A stretch of 50,989 bases of DNA from a virus. The stretch lies in IMG/VR virus record IMGVR_UViG_3300005290_000006, positions 76,360-127,348 of that record, one strand, 5' to 3'. The stretch's first letter is position 1; the number at the start of each line of letters is the position of its first letter. Made by a program: the position numbers and the translations under genes. Positions 41,841 through 49,010 of the stretch are shown here, in pieces. The notes under the pieces are model-generated. The model was given only the letters and a program-made list of their open reading frames with translations. It did not search any database and had not been told where the DNA came from.

Positions 41841-43493
41841 ATGCATCCACGTTTGATCGGACCGATTGAGGCAACGATGCCGAAATTCAATCAGGTAATT
41901 GTTGAAGGGTTTCATCAAAAGGAATTCGAAAACGGTCTTCATTATTTCGACCATTCGCTTCGATTGATTTTCAAAAGCATTGAAAAACGTGGGGTGTTCT
42001 TTCGTGGCGTATTCAGAGTACCGCCGCGTGAGTACATTGAGTACCTCACCAAGTCATCCACCAAAATCTTCGACATTCACAAGGAGACGTTGTACCCTTG
42101 CAAGATCATGTTCGAGTATCTGGACAAGTCGGGCAAGATCATTGCGTTGAACCCAGTGTACGTTATGCTGCCGTATTGCGACAAGCATGGCGATCTCTGG
42201 TTGCGTGGTGTGCACTACAGTTTGCAATTCGTACTGGCTGAGCGTGGCTTACCGGTAACGAAAGAGAACTCGCTGTTTGTCAAAGTCTTGGGGTTCAAGT
42301 TCAAGATCGGCGTGGAACACTTTAAGTACGACATGGTGCTCTCCGAAACCGGAAACAACTTGACTCGAACTGCCGACATCAACCTGGCTGCGAATCGGTT
42401 CTATTCACCGACCGAAGCTCGGAAGATTAAGGATACCAAAACCCCTACGCCTTTATTAGCCTGGTATATCTTTGCGGATATGGGGTTCACTCGTGCCATG
42501 CAGCAGTATGGTGAGTGTGACTTTGAAATCGGACCTACCGATGCCTTGATTGCGGAATGCAAACCACAGGATCGTTGGGAAATCATCACCCGGTCGAGTT
42601 CTCCGAATTCGAAATCGCTGGGTGACTTCGTGGGTCACGACTATGCCGTGGCGGTGCGAAACAAATCCGATAAGCGTAAAGAACTCAGCTCGATGGCGTT
42701 GCAGTATGCCGGGGCGTTGTTGTTTGTCATTGATTGCCTTTCCTCGTACTTTGATATCGACAGCATCGACAACCCGGACTACTGGAAGTTGATTATTGGT
42801 CGCTGCTCCGTGAAAGCGGGTGACAGTAATGAGTACATCATGCGACTCATGCATGAGCACTTTGACTCGATCAACGAGTACCTGGACGAAGACTCGATCA
42901 AGAAATTCGCGTCCCAGTCCATCGTGGTGGCGAACATGTTCGACTTGTTTAACTACATCATTGCGAATCGCAGTGAGATCGTTCAAACAACCGACCGTGC
43001 ATCCATGTTCTTCAAAGAACTGGCTAGTTTGGAATTCACGTTGGACAAGCTGATCACAGCCGCCAACAGTTTCAAACACGACATCAAGAACAACTCGGAA
43101 CTCAGCCAGAAGAAAGTGTCCCGGTTCCTCAACAACAACTTCCACATTAAGGAGATTGACAATGCTCGAACGACCAATCTCATTCAGGAACCGACCCCAA
43201 CCGATAATCCGTTCATCGATTACGTGTTGGGTTGTATGCCACAGCACAAAGTCTACACAGGGGTAGGTAACAAGAAGAAGCGCGGGGATTTCGATACAAC
43301 AGACAGCGCATGCTTCACTCACCCTTCACTGCCTTTCGTAAATAGTTACCTGCGGGTGACTAACCCGTATCCAGACGGACGAGGGTATCTAACACCATGC
43401 ATCCATCTGATCAACGACAAAATAACCGGACTCGCTCCTGAGTTCAAAGAGTTATATGAAGCGACAGATCGACGCCTGAAACGCCGAGAGTAA
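41841..43493 (+). CDS. RNA polymerase beta-like subunit, N-terminal half
   Basis: A 550-residue protein, start at ATG 41841 with GGAG seven bases upstream. Two regions match bacterial beta: DIDSIDNPDYWKLIIGRCSV (305-324), like 'DDiDHlgNrRir.vGe', and residues 480-525, where RGDFDTTDSACFTHPS and LPFVNSYLRVTNPYPDGRGY then LTPC align with 'RDVHpsHYGriCPieTPEGpNIGLinSLa.yar.N.yGfieTPY'. The protein stops 30 residues later, so the catalytic C-terminal half of beta must be another gene. phiKZ splits beta in this way; location soon after the capsid gene fits the non-virion gp123-type subunit. Family assignment is from motifs seen; subunit identity is inferred. Expected role: late transcription in infected cells. 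Confidence 0.8.
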   Translation: MHPRLIGPIEATMPKFNQVIVEGFHQKEFENGLHYFDHSLRLIFKSIEKRGVFFRGVFRVPPREYIEYLTKSSTKIFDIHKETLYPCKIMFEYLDKSGKIIALNPVYVMLPYCDKHGDLWLRGVHYSLQFVLAERGLPVTKENSLFVKVLGFKFKIGVEHFKYDMVLSETGNNLTRTADINLAANRFYSPTEARKIKDTKTPTPLLAWYIFADMGFTRAMQQYGECDFEIGPTDALIAECKPQDRWEIITRSSSPNSKSLGDFVGHDYAVAVRNKSDKRKELSSMALQYAGALLFVIDCLSSYFDIDSIDNPDYWKLIIGRCSVKAGDSNEYIMRLMHEHFDSINEYLDEDSIKKFASQSIVVANMFDLFNYIIANRSEIVQTTDRASMFFKELASLEFTLDKLITAANSFKHDIKNNSELSQKKVSRFLNNNFHIKEIDNARTTNLIQEPTPTDNPFIDYVLGCMPQHKVYTGVGNKKKRGDFDTTDSACFTHPSLPFVNSYLRVTNPYPDGRGYLTPCIHLINDKITGLAPEFKELYEATDRRLKRRE

Positions 43494-43500
43494 ACTAGCC

Positions 43501-45831
43501 ATGCAACAAAATAACGGTGGTCCCAGCAGTATGATTCGTCCAGGAGGCGGAGCGACAGTAGCCGTCCCGCAAATGGGCGCAAACAATATGGCTGCACGAA
43601 CAGCAATGGGCGGCACCATGATGGGAGGTGCGATGGATCCCATGGCTATCTTCCGTCAGATGGTGGACGGGGGTGGTACTTCCGCCGCAGCTGGCGGGAT
43701 CAAGTGGGAGTCGTACGGCAGTGGTGGCATGTACGATTCGGGCATGCAGGAGATCCTTAATTCCTCAGGCCCGGATCAAGATTCGATGCAGTACCACGCT
43801 TCGGCTGTGGTGCAGTACAACGTAATCTTCATGCAGCACCTTATCTCGCGTTCCGGTAAGTTCTACGAAGTATACCGGCAGACGGTGGAAAGCTTCCGTC
43901 GTAATGAGCAGGGTCACCCATGCCCTGTGCGAGATGCATTTGTCACCATGTTCAATCGTCACCAGGAATTTAACCGCCCGGTGGCGATTGCAGCCGCTCC
44001 ATTGTTCGGCTGGCGTCTGATCCACATCCGTCAGGAAACTGGCCGTGAGGATCTGAACGCCTCGCAATATCTGGGCGCAGCAGAGATCGCCATTCGATCC
44101 GTCCTCTTTATGGAGATGGTCAACTGGATGATGAAAACGAACGAGGGTCAAATCCACGCTCGTCAGCTGCCGAAAGACCTGGCAATCAAAATGCCAAACC
44201 TGGACAAGTACAACGACGTGATCAATGCGGCGTGTGCGGTGTTCGGTATTAACAATCCGTACGCGGGTATCAAGTTCGAAGTCAAAGCAGCCGTACGCAG
44301 CGACTTAGCGAACAACCGTTTTGAACAGGGCGCAGAATACCTGTACAGCAACGGTATGGGCATGACGGGTCAATCCGATATGTCCGAAGGCAAAGATATG
44401 TGGGCAATGATTCAACGTAATGCTCGGGACTGGCGCGGTGAAGCACCAACCCGTAACGTTGCCGAGCCGCTGGATTCGCTGTACGCGGCTGAACAAAGCT
44501 GGAACAAAATCCGTAACGACCTTTCCAACCTTACACCCAAAAACAAAGAGGAGTTCCACCTCGGCCGCTTCTTCCACTATGTTGGTAAACTGAATCACTA
44601 CATGATCCCAGAGACCGACTGGAAGAAGATCCAACACGCGTTTGTGAAACACCCAGAGATGGGGAAAGAGGAAACCGTTCTACCAGGCTGCTTCCGGATC
44701 GTAATTATCAATCTGGATACAGACTCAGGATGGTTCAGCAAAATTGTCCGGAGTGAGGTCTATGACATGCCTACTGTATTGACTGATCCAACTGTGTTGT
44801 TGCCACTGCTCAATGATGACGGTAGTGACTACTTGAAGGTTGAAGTATCTGCTGTTGAAGACGTAGCCGGCCTGAAGGGCGACAAGCCGCTGGTGGTCTC
44901 GGTTGAGACCTGCAACGTTCTGCAAGAGAAAGATAAGGTTCCAGTGATCACACTGAAGGACCAAATCGTAGCGGCCAGTTCGAAAGAGCTGGAATCCACC
45001 ATCACCAACGTTAACGCGCGTGTCAGTGCAAATTTCACCAAAACCAACGCGGTTAGCTTCAACACCAAAGTCTGGGATACGTTCGCCCTGAACCGTCCTG
45101 AAGACAAGATCCGTTTGTTCCAGGATCTGCCGTTCTTGTTCAAAGACAGCAAGATGGAAACCCGCCCAACGTTCTTCTCGGCGTGTCGTCAATTGCTGGA
45201 CTACTTCAAGCAGGGTATCCTCGACAAAGAACTGATGTCGTTTATCGATGGCCGTCTGACCACGACGATCAACGATTACTTCATCAATGCCGCCGGCTAC
45301 GACAGCTTCAAGCACGAGAAGAACTATCTCTCGGTTGACAGCATCGTGAAGGACTATGAAGACCTGGACGAGCATTTCGAAAAGCATGACCAGATCATGT
45401 TCCGAATCCTCAACTCCAGCGACAAACCACACCCACTCCTCGAAGCACTCAAAATCTTCACGTACGAACATCCGGGCATGCCAGCTGAAGGTGAGCTGTC
45501 GGCGATCGAGATGATCAAGTACGAACAGGAACTGGTGTTGGAGCGTCCGCTGTTCATCACGTTCATCAACAACCGCGGCGGTCCGATCTATCAGGAAGCC
45601 AACGTACCCATCCAGCTCAAGCGTAGTACCTTCCCTGAATACTTCGATCTGATCGAGAAAGCGTTTGACGGGACCATGGGTGACGCTGAGTTTGATACCA
45701 CGGACAAAATTGTGTCCTTCACTTCCAGCGACAACTTGTGGCTGTGGACCTACTCGGCCATCGACAAGAACATGGCGACTCTTCGTCACGTTTCGCGTCG
45801 TAGCCCGTTGGTTCTGCTGACCCTGGACTAA
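43501..45831 (+). CDS. Large hypothetical protein, function unknown
   Basis: A 776-residue protein, seven bases after the RNAP beta gene. The first 60 residues are low-complexity Gly/Met/Ala (ATVAVPQMGANNMAARTAMG), followed by a glycine-rich stretch, then a large mixed alpha/beta body with several aromatic-rich segments. No membrane segment or catalytic motif recognised. The start lacks a good ribosome binding site, so coupling to the upstream gene is likely. It ends at a strong hairpin. Transcription with the RNAP gene may or may not imply a functional link. Confidence 0.65.
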   Translation: MQQNNGGPSSMIRPGGGATVAVPQMGANNMAARTAMGGTMMGGAMDPMAIFRQMVDGGGTSAAAGGIKWESYGSGGMYDSGMQEILNSSGPDQDSMQYHASAVVQYNVIFMQHLISRSGKFYEVYRQTVESFRRNEQGHPCPVRDAFVTMFNRHQEFNRPVAIAAAPLFGWRLIHIRQETGREDLNASQYLGAAEIAIRSVLFMEMVNWMMKTNEGQIHARQLPKDLAIKMPNLDKYNDVINAACAVFGINNPYAGIKFEVKAAVRSDLANNRFEQGAEYLYSNGMGMTGQSDMSEGKDMWAMIQRNARDWRGEAPTRNVAEPLDSLYAAEQSWNKIRNDLSNLTPKNKEEFHLGRFFHYVGKLNHYMIPETDWKKIQHAFVKHPEMGKEETVLPGCFRIVIINLDTDSGWFSKIVRSEVYDMPTVLTDPTVLLPLLNDDGSDYLKVEVSAVEDVAGLKGDKPLVVSVETCNVLQEKDKVPVITLKDQIVAASSKELESTITNVNARVSANFTKTNAVSFNTKVWDTFALNRPEDKIRLFQDLPFLFKDSKMETRPTFFSACRQLLDYFKQGILDKELMSFIDGRLTTTINDYFINAAGYDSFKHEKNYLSVDSIVKDYEDLDEHFEKHDQIMFRILNSSDKPHPLLEALKIFTYEHPGMPAEGELSAIEMIKYEQELVLERPLFITFINNRGGPIYQEANVPIQLKRSTFPEYFDLIEKAFDGTMGDAEFDTTDKIVSFTSSDNLWLWTYSAIDKNMATLRHVSRRSPLVLLTLD

Positions 45832-45842
45832 GTAACCGAACA

Positions 45843-45881
45843 ATAACTCAGGGGCCACCAAAGCCCCTGAGTTATGTTTGC
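45843..45881 (+). terminator. Hairpin with TATGTTTGC tail
   Basis: A 13-base perfect stem ATAACTCAGGGGC (45843-45855) with 45863-45875, loop of seven bases, leading directly into GTTTGC so that TTATGTTTGC spans the stem foot. Ends the 40688-45831 run. Confidence 0.8.
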
Positions 45882-45928
45882 TTCATCTTTCTTTCTAACA
45901 CAACACCCTTTATTTAGAGGCAACCAAT

Positions 45929-46138
45929 ATGTCACCAGAAGCAAAAGCACTGGATAAAGAACTAAGGCGTATGCACACCGAATCACCGTTCCCACCTACC
46001 GTCAAAGTTACTTGGGTCGAAACAATAGCGGGTTGGTTCTTCACGGCATTGAGCACCCTTATCCTCATGGCAATGGGTGGGGCTATCACAGTAGCCTACC
46101 TCGCGCATGCTGGCTGGATCCAATTCGCTAGCTTGTAG
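45929..46138 (+). CDS. Small membrane protein
   Basis: A 69-residue protein with AGAGG ten bases before ATG. The N-terminal 30 residues are charged and polar (LDKELRRMHTESPFPPTVKV); then a hydrophobic region GWFFTALSTLILMAMGGAIT and VAYLAHAGWI forms one long or two short membrane segments. Size and plan are consistent with a phage-encoded inner membrane protein, such as a holin-like or superinfection-related protein; the sequence does not decide. No lysozyme gene is next to it. Confidence 0.6.
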   Translation: MSPEAKALDKELRRMHTESPFPPTVKVTWVETIAGWFFTALSTLILMAMGGAITVAYLAHAGWIQFASL

Positions 46139-46234
46139 AAAAGTTAACTTACAGTTTCTTTCAGACCTATATAACTCAGGTAGTAAGTAATACAAATAAA
46201 TTCTTTCCTACCCTGATAATACAAGGATTTGATC

Positions 46235-46603
46235 ATGACTTCTTTCAACGAAAACCTGCGTAACGCTTCTGCCCAAGCTGCTCGTGAAGACCGTGCTGCT
46301 TCTTTCCGTGGTGTGCGTAACGAAGGCCTGGCTGTATCTGAAGTCGCCGGTGTACTGGGCGGCCTGATCGGCGGTGCTGCTGTATACGCTCAAGGTGGTT
46401 CTCCGGTTGCTGCTCTGGCCGGCGCTGTGTGCGGTGGCCTGGGTGGTTACGCCGCAGGCAACATGATGAGCCCAATCAGCAACCTGACCACCAGCACCAA
46501 AATCCTGACCGGCATCGGCGCAGGTTGCTTTGGTATCAGCGTAGCCGGTCTGGCTGCAAGCATCGTCGAAGCATTCAGCGGCAACACCCCTGACGCTCAG
46601 TAA
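46235..46603 (+). CDS. Glycine-zipper membrane protein
   Basis: Start at ATG 46235 with AAGG eight bases upstream; TTG 46229 is an alternative. The 122-residue product has a polar N-terminus (residues 1-30), then a glycine/alanine-rich hydrophobic region with GxxxG-type spacing (VAGVLGGLIGGAAVYAQGG and LAGAVCGGLGGYAAGNMM), and a third hydrophobic helix (ILTGIGAGCFGISVAGLAAS). Strong codon bias suggests an abundant product. Glycine zippers occur in oligomeric membrane channels and in virion-internal or pore-forming proteins. Preceded by an AT-rich region (CTATATAACTC at about 46168) that may be its promoter. Confidence 0.65.
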   Translation: MTSFNENLRNASAQAAREDRAASFRGVRNEGLAVSEVAGVLGGLIGGAAVYAQGGSPVAALAGAVCGGLGGYAAGNMMSPISNLTTSTKILTGIGAGCFGISVAGLAASIVEAFSGNTPDAQ

Positions 46604-46619
46604 TGAGCTAGGTGGTGCA

Positions 46620-46650
46620 AGGGGCAGTTACGGCTGCCCTTTATTTTTGT
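46620..46650 (+). terminator. Hairpin with TTTATTTTTG tail
   Basis: Stem AAGGGGCAG (46619-46627) with CTGCCCTT (46634-46641, one GU pair or bulge), six-base loop, followed by TATTTTTG. Ends the glycine-zipper gene as a single transcript. Confidence 0.8.
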
Positions 46651-46675
46651 TTCTTTCAATCCAGAGGAATACAAC

Positions 46676-47413
46676 ATGTCACTTGGTAACCACAATCCTT
46701 TCGCTGGTATGAGCGATGCACAGCTGTCGGTTGAACTGATCCAGTTGGTAAAGTTCTCACCACTGACCGACAACGGCCAAAAGCTGCTGATGGTAATCGG
46801 TCAGCGTCTGAGCGGTGCCGCTTACCCAACTGAAGAGCAAGCCAAACCGGCCGGACACAATACTTTCATTCGTGGTATTAACCTGGCAGACCGCGATGAC
46901 ACCAACACCATCTGGGAGCGCGTGACCAACCTGGTTAACGAAGTCACGTTCGATTCCAAGCTGGAGGCGTCAACGGCGGATGGTGATAGAACCAAACATG
47001 CGATCCTGGCGGCAATCGATAGCCGCGTCAGTCAGGACCGTCTGTCCCGCGCTCAGGTGTATGTGCAGGTTAACAAAGACCTGTCCAACTGGCGTGTGTT
47101 GGTGGACATCCCTTCGCCGGAACTCACCGGCACGATCATCCGTCACTACATCTGCAACAGCGGTATCTATTACGCCTACCCCATCGAGTTCCGCAACTCC
47201 CCAGTTCCGCCAACCCCGTTCAGCCTTATTCCGCCGTCGTGGAGAAATGACGAGAAGTGGGAAAGTATCACTGTCGACTTCGACTCCAAAGACGTCGTCC
47301 ATTACTTCACCACCCCAAGCTCGGGCAGGGCGACCGGCGCTTACATCTGTGATTTGAAAGGCGCTACCAAACTGCGTTATGACCCTAACACCGGTGCTGG
47401 CTCCCCGCTGTAA
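46676..47413 (+). CDS. Hypothetical protein with shared N-terminal helical module
   Basis: A 245-residue protein after AGAGGAA. Residues 13-46 (MSDAQLSVELIQLVKFSPLT, then QKLLMVIGQRL) form a helical module that is repeated at the starts of the products at 47498, 48036 (internally) and 50920. A second shared block is FIRGINLADRDDTNTIW, matching MDLTNYAGRDNSHIL at 47498. The C-terminal part is beta-rich and different. No catalytic motif. Between two strong hairpins, so probably its own transcript. Family unknown. Confidence 0.65.
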   Translation: MSLGNHNPFAGMSDAQLSVELIQLVKFSPLTDNGQKLLMVIGQRLSGAAYPTEEQAKPAGHNTFIRGINLADRDDTNTIWERVTNLVNEVTFDSKLEASTADGDRTKHAILAAIDSRVSQDRLSRAQVYVQVNKDLSNWRVLVDIPSPELTGTIIRHYICNSGIYYAYPIEFRNSPVPPTPFSLIPPSWRNDEKWESITVDFDSKDVVHYFTTPSSGRATGAYICDLKGATKLRYDPNTGAGSPL

Positions 47414-47419
47414 CAACAA

Positions 47420-47475
47420 CCTCTAACTCTATTTTGTAACCCAAGCTTTAATAGAGTTAGAGGATTTTCTTTTCT
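47420..47475 (+). terminator. 14-base hairpin with U-rich tail
   Basis: CCTCTAACTCTATT (47420-47433) pairs perfectly with 47450-47463 across a 16-base loop, followed by ATTTTCTTTTCTTT. A classical intrinsic terminator. Confidence 0.9.
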
Positions 47476-47497
47476 TTACCCCTGGAGTTTTTCTAAC

Positions 47498-48064
47498 ATG
47501 ACACTAAAACACAAACCACTCCACAAGCTGACCAATGCCGAATTGGCTGAGAAGTTAAACGATGTCGTTCAGTACTCGGTCCTGAGCGAGCTGTCGCAGC
47601 AAGTGCTACGCCACGTTATTTACCGGTTAGAGTCTTCCGATCTCTACGGGGACGTGCTGGATTCCAAGACGTACGAGAAGAACACTCAGTGTGTCATGGA
47701 CCTCACGAACTACGCCGGTCGGGATAACTCCCACATTCTTCAGGTCATCTGTAACTGGCTGAATGACCTGACATCTGATGGTCATATGCCACCTGACGTT
47801 GATCAGGCGCAAATGTGGGATGACATGCGGACCATCATCACCGACAGTGATCTGGCTGAGCTTCTGCAACCGGGCTTACCGGCAATGTTGTTTGTTGGAT
47901 CGGGGCCGCGTGGTCCGAAGTGGACCCACGACAACTGGGCGATCTGCATCTACCACAAAGACGGCGGTGAGGGTCACATTAGCGGTTTCGCTCACGTGCT
48001 TACCAAGGCTTATCCAACCAGAGGAGTGCTTGTTAATGCGGATGACTCCAAAGCCGACAGCTGA
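47498..48064 (+). CDS. Hypothetical protein with shared N-terminal helical module
   Basis: A 188-residue protein with CTGGAG upstream. Residues 10-44 (KLTNAELAEKLNDVVQYSVL, then SQQVLRHVIYRL) carry the helical module seen at 46676, and MDLTNYAGRDNSHIL continues the likeness. The C-terminal half differs, with a strand-rich part (AMLFVGSGPRGPKW; NWAICIYHKDGG). It overlaps the next gene by 29 bases. No catalytic motif. Apparently a paralogue of the 46676 product with a different C-terminal domain. Confidence 0.65.
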   Translation: MTLKHKPLHKLTNAELAEKLNDVVQYSVLSELSQQVLRHVIYRLESSDLYGDVLDSKTYEKNTQCVMDLTNYAGRDNSHILQVICNWLNDLTSDGHMPPDVDQAQMWDDMRTIITDSDLAELLQPGLPAMLFVGSGPRGPKWTHDNWAICIYHKDGGEGHISGFAHVLTKAYPTRGVLVNADDSKADS

Positions 48065-48278
48065 CGTAATGAAGTTGTCGAACACTGAGTTGGTTGACCT
48101 GCTCAAGTTCTACAACCTGTACGCAGTTTCCACTGGGGGTGCTCGCAGTCCGTTGGTGATTGATGGTAAATCCATGCTGGAAGAAATCAAACGTCGTCTG
48201 CTTAAAGACGAACCGAAACCCCCCACCCCTCCCGTTTCGATTCACCCTGAAACTCCAAACAAACTCGACATCATTTAA
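48036..48278 (+). CDS. Small hypothetical protein with the shared helical module
   Basis: Start at ATG 48036, nine bases after AGGAG; ATG 48042 is a close alternative. The 80-residue product is little more than the module, MKLSNTELVDLLKFYNLYAV then SMLEEIKRRLL, plus a proline-rich tail (DEPKPPTPPVSIHPETPNK). It overlaps the end of the 47498 gene by 29 bases in another frame. It may be a minimal, single-module member of the family. Confidence 0.6.
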   Translation: MRMTPKPTADVMKLSNTELVDLLKFYNLYAVSTGGARSPLVIDGKSMLEEIKRRLLKDEPKPPTPPVSIHPETPNKLDII

Positions 48279-48292
48279 CAAGGAGCAACAGC

Positions 48293-49000
48293 ATGCAACA
48301 GAAAGCCAACTCACCTTACGGCGAGGCCTACAAGACCACTCCCATGGAAAAGATCCAATCCACCTTCCGCAAGATGTGGCACTGGGAACCCTTGAAGTTT
48401 CCTGAGTACACCGGTTTGCGTGTCATGATGATGCCGGTAAAGCTCGGTTCCTTGGTAGGTGTTCCAGATCAGTACAAGGGCCTGGTGACCGCGCTGTACG
48501 GCATGACCGAGTTCCGCTTCATCGCTGACCAGTGCATCGGTTACCTCACCATCGACGAGCAGGAACTGCATCCTGGTGAAACCCTGCGTCGTGCAGGTAA
48601 ACACGTGGATGGCTACTACCACGGTTCTTGCGGTGCGTGGGGTGGTGGCCCAGGGGAGCCTGGTGGTGGTTGGGGTTCCGTCGGTAACGGTATGTTGACT
48701 GTTTCCAGTACCGCTCATTGCCGTGGTTACCTGGGGGTTATCCAAGGTACTCCTGGTCCTGAAGGCGAAGCCGATCACCTGATCATGCCAAACCAAGGCA
48801 CCCTGTTCGGCGCTGGTGATGTGTACTGGGTCGACGGCGCTGCTGTGCACGAATCGTTGCCGGTGACGGAGATCACCAAGCGTCAGTTCGTTCGCCTCAG
48901 CATGCCAAGTAGCGGGCCGTGGTTCGAAGGCTACACGCCGAACCCTGACTCGAGCATTCAGCCGACTGGCGATATCCTGCCGCGTCGGGAATTCATGTAA
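48293..49000 (+). CDS. Possible 2-oxoglutarate/Fe(II) oxygenase-like or cupin-like protein
   Basis: A 235-residue protein after AAGGAGC. It has the residue order of the double-stranded beta-helix oxygenases: H104-V-D106 (RRAGKHVDGYYHG), a distal His186 (GAAVHESLP), and Arg197/Arg201 (KRQFVRLSMPS) where 2-oxoglutarate is bound. Around them are strands such as GDVYWVDGAAV. Between the HxD and the distal histidine is a glycine-rich loop (GAWGGGPGEPGGGWG). If right, it would hydroxylate a nucleotide, protein or small molecule; the substrate cannot be told. The match is by motif order only; a non-catalytic cupin fold is the main alternative. Confidence 0.5.
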   Translation: MQQKANSPYGEAYKTTPMEKIQSTFRKMWHWEPLKFPEYTGLRVMMMPVKLGSLVGVPDQYKGLVTALYGMTEFRFIADQCIGYLTIDEQELHPGETLRRAGKHVDGYYHGSCGAWGGGPGEPGGGWGSVGNGMLTVSSTAHCRGYLGVIQGTPGPEGEADHLIMPNQGTLFGAGDVYWVDGAAVHESLPVTEITKRQFVRLSMPSSGPWFEGYTPNPDSSIQPTGDILPRREFM

Positions 49001-49010
49001 GGATACCGTC

